From an uncultured Bacteroidales bacterium (GTDB lineage: Bacteria; Bacteroidota; Bacteroidia; Bacteroidales; UBA932): 38,974 bases of DNA. The first letter of the stretch is position 1. Each line of letters opens with the position of its first letter. Positions 16,621-24,688 of this stretch are shown here, piece after piece. Both the position numbers and the translations under genes were made by a program. The notes beneath the pieces were generated by a model that worked only from the letters and a program-made list of their open reading frames with translations, was not told the origin of the DNA and did no database searches. The DNA lies in assembly GCA_900319685.1 (NCBI GenBank), contig ONPI01000005.1, forward strand, positions 1-38,974. The letters are read 5' to 3'.

Positions 16621-18044
16621 TGCGAGATAACAACATCATCATCGACATCGAGCATCTCTCGAAGTCGTTCGGCGACCAGCAGGTTCTCAAAGACATCAGC
16701 CTTTATATCAGAAAAGGCGAATTCGTAACTCTCCTCGGTCCTTCGGGATGCGGCAAGACCACTCTGCTCAGGATGATAGCCGGTTTCCTCCAGCCTGATG
16801 AAGGCAAGATCATGATGGAATGGGACGGCAAGAACGGGAAGACAGAATTCATGGACGTAGCGCAGATACCACCTCACCAGAGGCCTCTGAACACAGTCTT
16901 CCAGCGTTATGCCCTCTTCCCTCACCTTGACGTCTATGACAACATAGCATTCGGCCTGAAACTGAAGGGCGTACCGAAAGAGGAGATCGACGTGCGCGTA
17001 CGCAAGGTTCTCAAGCTCGTGAGCATGAGCGACTATGAAGACCGTGACGTCAACTCGCTCTCCGGCGGCCAGCAGCAGAGGGTGGCGATCGCGCGTTCAA
17101 TAGTGAACCGTCCGAAGGTACTCCTCCTGGACGAACCGCTGGCTGCCCTCGACCTCAAGATGAGGCAGGACATGCAGATAGAACTGAAGGAGATGCACCA
17201 GAAACTGGGCATCACCTTCATCTACGTTACACACGACCAGGCGGAAGCTTTGACGCTGAGCGACACCATAGTCGTCATGAATGAGGGCAGGATCCAGCAG
17301 ATCGGCACTCCGACTGACATCTACAACGAGCCTGTCAATTCATTCGTCGCCGACTTCATCGGAGAGAGCAACATCCTCAACGGTACGATGCTGAAGGACC
17401 GCAGGGTAAGCTTCATCGGACACGATTTCGACTGCGTGGACGAAGGGTTCGGAGAGAACGTTCCGGTGGACGTCGTCATCCGCCCGGAGGACATCTACAT
17501 AATGAACAAGACCGAAGGCGCCCAGTTCACGGGAGTCGTCAAGTCATGCACCTTCAAGGGTGTACATTACGAAATGTACGTCGATACCGATTCCGGCAAC
17601 GAGCTCCAGATCCAGGACTACAATGCCTTCGAGACAGGTTCTACGGTCGGCTTGATAATCCGTCCGGACGACATCCAGGTCATGCGCAAGGAACGGGTCG
17701 AGAATACGCTCGACTGCACCGTCATCGATGAAACACACATCGAGATGCTAGGCGAAGAATTCGAGTGCAAGCCTATCGCCGGATTCAAGGAGGACAGCGA
17801 GGCCAAGGCGCACATCGCATTCTCCAAGATCGACCTCATGGACCACGAAGAAGAAGGTACCACATCCGGCGAGGTCTGGTTCATCCTCTACAAAGGCGAC
17901 CATTACCACCTGACGGTCAAGACCGAGAGCGGAGAATTCGTCTATGTTGACACCCAGGATATCTGGGACAAGGGTGACCTTGTCGGTATCAAGATACTTC
18001 CGGAGGACATAACCGTAACTGAAGGAAATGAGCAAACGGAGTAA
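16620..18044 (+). CDS. potA: Spermidine/putrescine ABC transporter ATP-binding protein
   Basis: A 474-residue ABC ATPase, longer than the roughly 380 residues of enterobacterial PotA. The nucleotide-binding domain shows Walker [10 protein letters not shown] (40-48), Q-loop [12 protein letters not shown], signature LSGGQQQR (147-154), Walker B VLLLDE (167-172) and the switch histidine in THDQAEA (His205). The extra length is a duplicated C-terminal TOBE-type region, in which [15 protein letters not shown] is echoed by [15 protein letters not shown]. It powers import of polyamines through PotBC. It starts inside the stop of the barrel gene and overlaps potB by 17 bases. Confidence 0.94.
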   Translation: MRDNNIIIDIEHLSKSFGDQQVLKDISLYIRKGEFVTLLGPSGCGKTTLLRMIAGFLQPDEGKIMMEWDGKNGKTEFMDVAQIPPHQRPLNTVFQRYALFPHLDVYDNIAFGLKLKGVPKEEIDVRVRKVLKLVSMSDYEDRDVNSLSGGQQQRVAIARSIVNRPKVLLLDEPLAALDLKMRQDMQIELKEMHQKLGITFIYVTHDQAEALTLSDTIVVMNEGRIQQIGTPTDIYNEPVNSFVADFIGESNILNGTMLKDRRVSFIGHDFDCVDEGFGENVPVDVVIRPEDIYIMNKTEGAQFTGVVKSCTFKGVHYEMYVDTDSGNELQIQDYNAFETGSTVGLIIRPDDIQVMRKERVENTLDCTVIDETHIEMLGEEFECKPIAGFKEDSEAKAHIAFSKIDLMDHEEEGTTSGEVWFILYKGDHYHLTVKTESGEFVYVDTQDIWDKGDLVGIKILPEDITVTEGNEQTE

Positions 18045-18801
18045 CTGGGCTATCCCCTATTTCATATTCCTGGTCATCTTCGTCCTGCTGCCGCTGATCC
18101 TGATCGTGGTCTATGCGTTCCAGGGACAGGACGGTGGGTTCACCATGGAGAACATAACCAAGTTCTTCACAGACGGAGATGCCCTGAATACATTTGCTGT
18201 ATCCATCGAAGTAGCCATCGAGAACACGCTGATCTGCCTCCTCCTCGGGTATCCGGCAGCATATATCCTCGCGAACAAGGACCTGAACAAGTCGGCGGTT
18301 ACCGTCATCCTGTTCATCCTTCCGATGTGGATCAACGCCCTCATGCGCACACTTGCCACTGCCGAACTCTTCAACGTACTCGGTTTCTCGCTCGGGAAGG
18401 GCACGCTCCTATATGGCCTTGTCTATGACTACCTTCCGTTCATGATCTATCCGATCTACAACGTGCTGCTCAAGATGGACAACTCATACGCCGAAGCGGC
18501 GGCCGACCTCGGAGCGACTCCGGTACAGGTGTTCGGGAAGGTCACCTTGCCGCTGTCCATGCCGGGCATCTCCAGCGGCATCCTGATGGTATTCATGCCT
18601 ACGGTCAGTACCTTTGCGATCTCCGAGTTCCTGACCAACAACAAGATCAAGCTCTTCGGTACCATCATCCAGGAGAACATCAATTCATCGATGTGGAACT
18701 ATGGTGCGGCCCTGTCGCTCATCATGCTCCTCATCATAGGACTCACGACCCTCCTACTCGGAGGTGACAAGGAAAATGCAGTCGAAGGAGGGACCGTATG
18801 A
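18028..18801 (+). CDS. potB: Spermidine/putrescine ABC transporter permease PotB
   Basis: A 257-residue inner-membrane permease with six hydrophobic spans, starting with [20 protein letters not shown]. The EAA loop that contacts the ATPase is clear: [20 protein letters not shown], followed by [13 protein letters not shown]. With PotC it forms the transmembrane channel. It overlaps the end of potA by 17 bases and its TGA overlaps the potC start (ATGA), so the operon is tightly coupled. Length is slightly below that of E. coli PotB; the shortening is at the N-terminus, as is usual for Bacteroidota versions. Confidence 0.93.
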   Translation: MSKRSNWAIPYFIFLVIFVLLPLILIVVYAFQGQDGGFTMENITKFFTDGDALNTFAVSIEVAIENTLICLLLGYPAAYILANKDLNKSAVTVILFILPMWINALMRTLATAELFNVLGFSLGKGTLLYGLVYDYLPFMIYPIYNVLLKMDNSYAEAAADLGATPVQVFGKVTLPLSMPGISSGILMVFMPTVSTFAISEFLTNNKIKLFGTIIQENINSSMWNYGAALSLIMLLIIGLTTLLLGGDKENAVEGGTV

Positions 18802-19619
18802 TGAAAAAGCTGCTTGCAAAGACATACATATGGATCCTGCTGATCCTGCTCTACGTCCCGATCATCTTCATCGCAGTGTTCGCCTTCACGGAAGCCAAGA
18901 CTCTCGGCAACTGGACGGGATTCTCCCTCGAACTGTACAAGAATATCTTCACCGGAGGAGTAGGCGGCGGCGCCAGCCTGATGGCAGCCATAAAGAACAC
19001 CCTTGTGATCGCGTTGATCGCTGCAGCTGTCTCGACGATCCTCGGAACGGTTTCAGCCATAGGAATATTCAATCTCCGCGGCAGGAAGAAGAACACCATC
19101 CAGTTCCTGAACAACATCCCGATGATCAATCCGGACGTCATAACCGGTGTATCGCTGTTCCTGTTGTTCGTATTCCTGCACTTCTCGCAGGGTTATCTCA
19201 CCGTCATCCTGGCACACATCACTTTCTGCACCCCTTATGTGGTTCTCAGCGTGATGCCGAAGCTCGGACAGATGAATCCGAACACATACGAAGCTGCGCT
19301 GGACTTGGGAGCCACCCCTGCGCAGGCTCTCCGGAAAGTGCTTGTCCCACAGTTGAGGTCCGGAATGGTTTCCGGTTTCATACTGGCCTTCACGATGTCC
19401 CTGGACGATTTCGCCGTCACCTTCTTCACCAGGGGGACGATCGGCCTGGAGACCCTGTCAACCTATATTTATGCAGATGCGCGCAAGGGCGGCCTCACAC
19501 CTGAGCTTAGGCCTCTGATGACCTTGATATTCACTATCATCCTCATCCTGCTCATAGTTATCAACGTAAGGCAGGGACGCACCAAGGAAGGACAGAAAAC
19601 TATTATTCCAGTCAAATAA
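18798..19619 (+). CDS. potC: Spermidine/putrescine ABC transporter permease PotC
   Basis: A 273-residue permease with six membrane spans, beginning YIWILLILLYVPIIFIAVFA. The EAA loop reads TYEAALDLGATPAQALRKVL, followed by VPQLRSGMVSGFIL and TMSLDDFAVTFFT, the latter a conserved PotC/YdcV-type segment. Two adjacent ATGs exist (18798 and 18801); the first overlaps the potB stop as ATGA and is preferred. Its TAA overlaps the potD ATG by one base. It pairs with PotB in the membrane. Confidence 0.93.
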   Translation: MMKKLLAKTYIWILLILLYVPIIFIAVFAFTEAKTLGNWTGFSLELYKNIFTGGVGGGASLMAAIKNTLVIALIAAAVSTILGTVSAIGIFNLRGRKKNTIQFLNNIPMINPDVITGVSLFLLFVFLHFSQGYLTVILAHITFCTPYVVLSVMPKLGQMNPNTYEAALDLGATPAQALRKVLVPQLRSGMVSGFILAFTMSLDDFAVTFFTRGTIGLETLSTYIYADARKGGLTPELRPLMTLIFTIILILLIVINVRQGRTKEGQKTIIPVK

Positions 19620-20920
19620 TGAAAAAACTTATCAGCATTCTTGCTGCGGCCCTGATGGTCGCCGCATGCTCCTCCGACAGGGATCATATCCTGAAGGTCT
19701 ACAACTGGAGCGATTACATCGACGAGTCACTCATCGGTGAATTCGAACAATGGTACGAGGAACAGACAGGTGAACCTGTGAAGATCGTCTACCAGGTGTT
19801 CGACATCAATGAGACGATGCTTTCAAAGATTGAAAAGGGCAAGGAAGACTACGACGTCGTCTGCCCTTCCGACTATATCATCGAGAGGATGCTGCGGAAC
19901 GGCTTGCTCCAGCCTTTGGACAGGAACTTCGGAGATACGCCGGACTACATCGAAGGCAGCCTTTCACCATACATCGTCAACTGCCTCAAGGACCTCAAGA
20001 CCGGAGACGTGGACGCCAGCGAATATGCGGTCGGCTACATGTGGGGCACGACCGGATTCATCTACAATACCAAATATGTGGATCCGGAAGACCTCAGGAC
20101 ATGGGATGTGCTCAGAAACAGCAAATATGCCGGCAAGATCTTCATGAAAGACTCAGCCAGGGATATCTACAGCCAGATCATCATATTCCTCAAGAAGGAT
20201 GAACTCGCAGCCGGTACGGTAACCCTCGAAGAGCTCCTTGCCAATCCTTCCCAGGAGAACGTGGACCTTGTAGAGCAATACCTGCTCCAGACAAAGGACC
20301 AGGTGGCTGGCTATGAAGCTGATTTCGGAAAGGACCAGATGACCCAGGAAAGAGGCTGGATCAGCCTGAACTGGAGCGGTGACGCATGCTGGGCCATAGA
20401 TGAGGCGAAGCTGGTCGGAGTTGACCTCGACTATATCGTACCTGACGAGGGCGCAACGGTATGGTTCGACGGCTGGGTAATCCCTAAATATGCCAAGAAT
20501 ACGAAGGCCGCCAACTATTTCATCAACTTCATGTGCAAACCGGAGAACGCAATCCGCAATGCGGAAGAGATCGGGTACGTCAGTTCCTGCGGCACGCCTG
20601 AAATCCTGGAGTATTTCCGCGACAGCACCTACGATCCTATCAACCTGACCTATTTCTTCGGTCCCGGGGCTGATTCCGTCAGGATCAATCCGGTCATGTA
20701 CCCAGACCAGAGCGTCATCGAGCGCTGCGGACTCGAGCACGACTGGGGCGACGATTCCCAGATGCTGATATCGATGTGGTCCCGCGTCAAGGGAAACAAC
20801 GCCAGCATCCTCACTTATCTGATCATCTTCGCTGTCCTGGCAGCCCTGATCGTAGGAGTCATCCTGTCCAGGAGGAGCAAGAAGAGCAGGCACGGAAAGC
20901 ACTCGAAGAAAAGGAAATAA
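19619..20920 (+). CDS. potD: Polyamine-binding lipoprotein PotD with a C-terminal membrane anchor
   Basis: A 433-residue substrate-binding protein, about 80 residues longer than E. coli PotD. The signal MKKLISILAAALMVAAC puts a lipidated Cys at residue 17. The mature start HILKVYNWSDYIDESLIGEF and later YDVVCPSDYIIERML, GTTGFIYNT and WFDGWVIPKYAKN are family landmarks; the acidic and aromatic residues that hold the polyamine appear preserved (NWSDYI; SGDACWAIDE). Unusually, the last 40 or so residues form a membrane helix (LTYLIIFAVLAALIVGVIL) and a strongly basic tail, so it may be anchored at both ends in the inner membrane. It is coupled to potC by a one-base overlap. Confidence 0.92.
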   Translation: MKKLISILAAALMVAACSSDRDHILKVYNWSDYIDESLIGEFEQWYEEQTGEPVKIVYQVFDINETMLSKIEKGKEDYDVVCPSDYIIERMLRNGLLQPLDRNFGDTPDYIEGSLSPYIVNCLKDLKTGDVDASEYAVGYMWGTTGFIYNTKYVDPEDLRTWDVLRNSKYAGKIFMKDSARDIYSQIIIFLKKDELAAGTVTLEELLANPSQENVDLVEQYLLQTKDQVAGYEADFGKDQMTQERGWISLNWSGDACWAIDEAKLVGVDLDYIVPDEGATVWFDGWVIPKYAKNTKAANYFINFMCKPENAIRNAEEIGYVSSCGTPEILEYFRDSTYDPINLTYFFGPGADSVRINPVMYPDQSVIERCGLEHDWGDDSQMLISMWSRVKGNNASILTYLIIFAVLAALIVGVILSRRSKKSRHGKHSKKRK

Positions 20921-20923
20921 GCC

Positions 20924-21220
20924 ATGATCAAGCATATCGTGATGTGGAAACTCAAGGCCGAGGCGGAGGGACATTCCGCCTCGGAAAACGCCTTGTGGAT
21001 GAAAGAGCACCTGGAGTCACTCATGGGCAAGGTCCCGCAGCTCAAGAGCTGTGAGGTGGGCATAAACATAAAGGCAGGCAATTACGATGCCTGCCTGGTT
21101 GCCACTTTCGACAGCCTCGAAGACCTGGAAGCCTACAAAATCCATCCCGAGCATGTCAAAATCTCGGAGCACTGCAAGCTGATCCGCGAATCGAGGGTAG
21201 CCTGCGACTATATCATCTAG
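20924..21220 (+). CDS. Dabb-family (stress-responsive A/B barrel) protein
   Basis: A 98-residue single-domain protein. The start MIKHIVMWKLK and the later TFDSLEDLEAYKIHPEH plus C-terminal RESRVACDY match the Dabb ferredoxin-like alpha/beta barrel, which usually forms dimers. Most members have no known activity; some bind or transform small molecules. It starts 3 bases after the potD stop, so it is the last gene of the polyamine operon. Its 3' end overlaps the convergent nicotinamidase-like gene by 8 bases. Whether it has any role in polyamine metabolism is open. Confidence 0.88.
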   Translation: MIKHIVMWKLKAEAEGHSASENALWMKEHLESLMGKVPQLKSCEVGINIKAGNYDACLVATFDSLEDLEAYKIHPEHVKISEHCKLIRESRVACDYII

Positions 21221-21875
21221 TCTTCAGGCCTTTCTCTTCAACGAAGTCCTTGAGGGCTGTACCGTCATCGATGCTGCGGATGCAATCCAGCAGCATCGTT
21301 ACTTTTTCAGCAGGAACGAAATTCAAGAGATTGCTGGTGCTCTCCTTCACGCAGTAGTCACCGGCGATTCCGCAGACATCGATCTCCTCGCTGCTCTCGA
21401 ACCATGAGAGGATAACAGGATCGATCTCTTCCGCAGTCTCGAATGCCCCGTACTGCTCCTTGTCTTGCTGCGTTCCCTTCAGGAATATCCTGAATTTACC
21501 CGGGTCAGACAGGATCGGAGTGAAGCAGTCCGGCAAGCCTGCGCCGACAGTGTTCTGCACACAGTGCTTAGGCCATATTCCGCCTTCTTCCTTGAATGAG
21601 CAATGGTTGCCTGGATGCCAGTCGAGTGTGAACACCACTGCGTCATACTCCCCTGCCAAGGCTGCAATCTTCTCAGGAAGCACTTCACTTCCAGTTACAT
21701 AGAGGGAACCTGAAGGGTCATAGAAATCTCTCTGCACGTCGACGACGACAAGTGTCTTCACAGGCAGATTCACATCCTTGGGTTCTTCAGTTCCTTTGGT
21801 TTTGTTCGAGCAGGAAACCAAGGTCCCTGCAACCAGCAATGCAGCCGAAACTGCGATCAAAGTCCTTATTCTCAT
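21213..21875 (-). CDS. Lipoprotein nicotinamidase-like isochorismatase-family hydrolase
   Basis: A 220-residue cysteine hydrolase with the nicotinamidase/pyrazinamidase layout: catalytic Asp46 in VVDVQRDF, Lys133 in FLKGTQQ and Cys175 in GIAGDYCVKES, plus the metal site LDWHPGNH (Asp85, His87, His91) and WPKHCV. It would convert nicotinamide to nicotinate for NAD recycling. Unusually it carries a lipoprotein signal, MRIRTLIAVSAALLVAGTLV with Cys22, so it should act outside the cytoplasm. I chose the ATG at 21875. An ATG at 21902 directly abuts the -7 box and would lie before the transcription start. Confidence 0.9.
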   Translation of the reverse strand: MRIRTLIAVSAALLVAGTLVSCSNKTKGTEEPKDVNLPVKTLVVVDVQRDFYDPSGSLYVTGSEVLPEKIAALAGEYDAVVFTLDWHPGNHCSFKEEGGIWPKHCVQNTVGAGLPDCFTPILSDPGKFRIFLKGTQQDKEQYGAFETAEEIDPVILSWFESSEEIDVCGIAGDYCVKESTSNLLNFVPAEKVTMLLDCIRSIDDGTALKDFVEEKGLKTR

Positions 21876-21902
21876 ATATGGTCCGTTTTGGTTATTCCGC
21901 AT

Positions 21903-21910
21903 CAAATTTA
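21903..21910 (-). promoter_or_regulatory. -7 promoter box of the nicotinamidase-like gene
   Basis: TAAATTTG on the minus strand, immediately followed by an ATG (21902-21900) that is too close to be used. The signal-peptide ATG lies 27 bases downstream. This site decides the gene start. Confidence 0.55.
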
Positions 21911-21924
21911 GGAATTATTATGGT

Positions 21925-21932
21925 TATATTTG
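21925..21932 (+). promoter_or_regulatory. -7 promoter box of the YiiX-like lipoprotein gene
   Basis: TATATTTG, then CAAT, then ATG at 21937. This is the same arrangement as in front of the CE7-like esterase and predicts a leaderless mRNA. It is divergent from the nicotinamidase promoter only about 15 bases away. Confidence 0.6.
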
Positions 21933-21936
21933 CAAT

Positions 21937-22620
21937 ATGAAGACAGGAAGAATCATTCTGGGGCTATGCGCTGCAGCAGCCTTCATAGCCGCAACAGCAT
22001 CATGCGAATCGAACGGAAAGACGGAAAGTCTACATACCGGAGACCTTGTATTCGTAGGGATTCCGACAGACTATTCGATCGAATCCGGATCCATGGATGA
22101 AGCCATAGCATCATCCACCGGAGAGGCAGAAGGGCTCAACCTCATCCACGTGGCGATCGCCGAGGTCGAAGGAGACAGTACCTGGATCATAGATGCTACG
22201 GTCAGGCACGGAGTGGACCGTCACCCTTTGGACACCTTCCTGACGGACTTCACGCTCAAGGACGGGTCATATCCCGAGTTCATAATCAAGAGGCTCAAGG
22301 ACGACAAGGAGGCTTCAGCTTACGTCGAGAATGCCAAGAAATTCATCGGGCAGCCGTACGATGTCCATTTCCTGCCGGAGAACGACTCCATGTACTGCAG
22401 CGAGCTCGTCCGGGACAGCTACATCGGTAAGGACGGCTCATATGTATTCGAATCGGCTCCTATGAATTTCAAGGATGCCGACGGAGAATTCCCGCTATAC
22501 TGGCGCCAGCTCTTCGCCCTGATCGGATCTCCGATACCGCAGGGCATCGAAGGAACGAATCCAAGTGAGATGTCAAAGTCCACCGCTCTCAGGGATGTCA
22601 AAGTCAAGTTGACGGAATAG
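21937..22620 (+). CDS. YiiX/YebB-like NlpC/P60-type cysteine hydrolase lipoprotein
   Basis: A 227-residue lipoprotein: signal MKTGRIILGLCAAAAFIAAT with lipobox Cys23. The domain has the permuted papain-like order of YiiX proteins, with GDLVFVGIP first, His71 in LIHVAIAE, then YDVHFLPENDSMYCSELV with the catalytic Cys154. Relatives cleave amide bonds in peptidoglycan peptides or lipids; the exact substrate is unknown. The start is fixed by the lipoprotein signal and by the promoter box 4 bases before it; the frame stays open further upstream but is not used. It is a single gene, convergent with the GGGtGRT/NifU-like operon. Confidence 0.88.
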   Translation: MKTGRIILGLCAAAAFIAATASCESNGKTESLHTGDLVFVGIPTDYSIESGSMDEAIASSTGEAEGLNLIHVAIAEVEGDSTWIIDATVRHGVDRHPLDTFLTDFTLKDGSYPEFIIKRLKDDKEASAYVENAKKFIGQPYDVHFLPENDSMYCSELVRDSYIGKDGSYVFESAPMNFKDADGEFPLYWRQLFALIGSPIPQGIEGTNPSEMSKSTALRDVKVKLTE

Positions 22621-22667
22621 ACGTCCTGGACTATCGGTCACCTCCTTTCGCTATATTTCTGTAGACA

Positions 22668-22804
22668 CCTCCGTGCGACAGGCTGTCTCCTCCGGTAGCC
22701 TTCGCTGCGCTCATCCCTCCCACTGCGCTACGCTTGCGGGCCCCTCCCGTTCACGTGGCCACGGGCGGCCACGGGCCTCGGAGGAGACAGCCTGCGCACG
22801 GAGG
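22668..22804. repeat. Large GC-rich inverted repeat element (26/27-bp arms)
   Basis: Left arm 22668-22694 and right arm 22779-22804 are reverse complements over 26 bases, apart from one extra base in the left arm. The core sequence is GACAGGCTGTCTCCTCCG against CGGAGGAGACAGCCTGCG. The 84-base centre is GC-rich and itself contains inverted pairs (GTAGC/GCTAC, CCCGT/ACGGG) and a direct repeat of GGCCACGGGC at 22757-22776. It lies between the ends of two convergent genes and has no coding frame of note. It could be a structured RNA, a REP-like or miniature mobile element, or a termination structure. Confidence 0.8.
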
Positions 22805-22813
22805 CGATAATGC

Positions 22814-22861
22814 AAAAAAAGAGGATGACCTCAAGTCCTGAGACTTTCAGCCATCCTCTTG
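22814..22861 (-). terminator. Rho-independent terminator of the scaffold/GGGtGRT operon
   Basis: On the minus strand, AAGAGGATG pairs with CATCCTCTT over 9 bases, with a possible inner AAGTC/GACTT stem, and is followed directly by a run of seven T. It lies about 20 bases after the GGGtGRT stop codon. Confidence 0.85.
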
Positions 22862-22882
22862 ATTGTATATGGGACCGCTCTT

Positions 22883-23878
22883 TTAGAGAGCCTGCGCTAC
22901 TGCGACTGCGACTGCTACGGTTGCTCCGACCATAGGGTTGTTGCCCATTCCGAGGAAGCCCATCATCTCTACGTGGGCCGGGACTGATGAAGAACCGGCG
23001 AACTGAGCATCGGAGTGCATGCGGCCGAGGGTATCGGTCATACCGTAGGATGCAGGACCGGCAGCCATGTTGTCAGGATGGAGGGTACGGCCGGTACCAC
23101 CGCCGGATGCGACCGAGAAATACTTCTTGCCGGCAAGGACGCGCTCCTTCTTGTAGGTTCCTGCAACAGGGTGCTGGAAACGGGTAGGGTTGGTGGAGTT
23201 TCCGGTGATGGAAATATCCACGTTCTCCTTCCACATAATGGCGACGCCTTCACGTACATCGTTGGCACCGTAGCAGCGGACACCACCGCGGACACCCTCT
23301 GAATACTTGGTCTCGCTTACGATTTTGAGCTCACCTGTGCCGTAATCGAAGTCTGTCTGGACATAGGTGAATCCGTTGATCCTGGAGATAATCTTAGCAG
23401 CGTCCTTACCGAGACCGTTGAGGATGACGCGAAGCGGCTTGACGCGTACGCGGTTTGCCATCTCGGCAATCTTGATGGCACCTTCTGCTGCAGCGTAGGA
23501 CTCGTGACCTGCGAGGAAGGCGAAGCACTCGGTCTCCTCACTGAGAAGACGGGCGGCAAGATTTCCGTGACCGAGACCTACCTTGCGGTCGTCGGCCACT
23601 GAACCAGGGATACAGAAAGCCTGAAGGCCTTCGCCGATTGCCTCGGCGGCCTCGGCGGCAGTCTTTACGCCCTTCTTGATGGCGATGGCTGCTCCTACCA
23701 CATAAGCCCACTTCGCATTCTCGAAGCAGATCTTCTGCGTATCTTCGCACATCTTGTATGGATTGATTCCCTTCTCATCGCAGATGGCCTTGGCCTCATC
23801 GATACCGGAAATACCGTATTTTGCAAGAGCTGCTTCGATCTTATCGATGCGACGCTCATAACTTTCAAACAGTGCCAT
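22883..23878 (-). CDS. GGGtGRT protein
   Basis: A 331-residue protein named for its glycine motif, here GGGTGRT at residues 259-265 within YFSVASGGGTGRTLHPDN. The flanking MAAGPASYGMTDTLGRMHSD and the Gly-rich end MGFLGMGNNPMVGATVAVAV are conserved in the family. Its biochemical role is not known to me. In anaerobes it is regularly found next to a NifU-like scaffold gene, as here (6-base gap), which points to iron-sulfur or related metal-centre handling. Scattered cysteines (33, 44, 51, 89, 118, 202) could bind metal. It has no signal peptide, so it is cytoplasmic. It is followed by a clear terminator. Confidence 0.93.
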   Translation of the reverse strand: MALFESYERRIDKIEAALAKYGISGIDEAKAICDEKGINPYKMCEDTQKICFENAKWAYVVGAAIAIKKGVKTAAEAAEAIGEGLQAFCIPGSVADDRKVGLGHGNLAARLLSEETECFAFLAGHESYAAAEGAIKIAEMANRVRVKPLRVILNGLGKDAAKIISRINGFTYVQTDFDYGTGELKIVSETKYSEGVRGGVRCYGANDVREGVAIMWKENVDISITGNSTNPTRFQHPVAGTYKKERVLAGKKYFSVASGGGTGRTLHPDNMAAGPASYGMTDTLGRMHSDAQFAGSSSVPAHVEMMGFLGMGNNPMVGATVAVAVAVAQAL

Positions 23879-23884
23879 AGTCTC

Positions 23885-24577
23885 TTACTCTTTACGTGGA
23901 TCAATGTACTTGACTGCATCTGCGAAACGGCCGTAGGTGCCTTTCGCCTTCTCGATAGCCTCAGGACCTGTTGCGCCGGCCTTGAGAGCATCCATAAGCT
24001 TGCCGAGGTTGACGAACTCGTAGCCGATCACTTCATTGTCGGCATCGAGAGCCATCCTGGTGCAATAGCCTTCCGTCATTTCAAGGTAACGGGAACCCTT
24101 GAGCTTCGTTCCGAACATAGTTCCGATCTGGCTGCGGAGATTCTTGCCAAGGTCCTCGAGGGAACCACCGATTGCAAGGCCGCCCTCGGAGAAAGCAGAC
24201 TGTGTACGTCCGTACACGATCTGGAGGAAGAGCTCGCGCATTGCCGTATTTATGGCGTCGCACACGAGGTCGGTGTTGAGAGCCTCAAGAAGGGTCTTGC
24301 CAGGAAGGATTTCTGAAGCCATAGCTGCGGAATGGGTCATACCGGAGCAACCGATAGTCTCCACAAGAGCCTCTTCGATGATACCGTCCTTGACATTCAG
24401 GGTAAGCTTGCAGGCACCCTGCTGAGGAGCACACCAGCCGATACCGTGGGTCAGGCCGGAGATGTCCTTGATTTCTTTTGCGTGCACCCACTTCCCTTCC
24501 TCAGGGATAGGTGCATTGGCGTGATTGGCGCCTTTAGCAACGCAGCACATCTGCTGCACTTCTTTAGTGTAAATCAT
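23885..24577 (-). CDS. NifU-like iron-sulfur scaffold protein (GGGtGRT partner)
   Basis: A 230-residue protein with a NifU N-terminal-like scaffold domain. Candidate cluster ligands are Cys11/12 in EVQQMCCVAKG, Cys49 and Cys56 in GWCAPQQGACKL, Cys77 in VETIGCSGMTH, and a cysteine in NTDLVCDAINT. It would assemble and hand over Fe-S clusters in the cytoplasm. I choose the ATG at 24577 (MIYTKEVQQMCC), which matches the family start. An in-frame ATG at 24613 lies only one base after the -7 box and would precede transcription. It is the first gene of a two-gene operon with GGGtGRT. Confidence 0.9.
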   Translation of the reverse strand: MIYTKEVQQMCCVAKGANHANAPIPEEGKWVHAKEIKDISGLTHGIGWCAPQQGACKLTLNVKDGIIEEALVETIGCSGMTHSAAMASEILPGKTLLEALNTDLVCDAINTAMRELFLQIVYGRTQSAFSEGGLAIGGSLEDLGKNLRSQIGTMFGTKLKGSRYLEMTEGYCTRMALDADNEVIGYEFVNLGKLMDALKAGATGPEAIEKAKGTYGRFADAVKYIDPRKE

Positions 24578-24614
24578 ATTTGAACCGTATAAGATTTGAT
24601 TCTTTATAAACATG

Positions 24615-24622
24615 CAAATTTA
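24615..24622 (-). promoter_or_regulatory. -7 promoter box of the NifU-like/GGGtGRT operon
   Basis: TAAATTTG on the minus strand lies 37 bases before the preferred ATG at 24577. An ATG at 24613 sits one base after the box and is therefore rejected as a start. Confidence 0.6.
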
Positions 24623-24653
24623 AGCAAAATATTCAACTAATTGAAAAGTTGCG

Positions 24654-24661
24654 TATATTTG
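24654..24661 (+). promoter_or_regulatory. -7 promoter box of the phosphodiesterase/PTS operon
   Basis: TATATTTG is an exact -7 match 27 bases before the ATG at 24689. It is divergent from the NifU-like promoter, about 31 bases away. Confidence 0.6.
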
Positions 24662-24688
24662 AGAAACCAACCGCATTATTCCATTGTT

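Noticed and set aside
22668..22804. Inverted repeat as ends of an insertion sequence
   Set aside because: Only 84 bases lie between the arms and there is no transposase or visible target duplication, so it is listed only as a repeat element.
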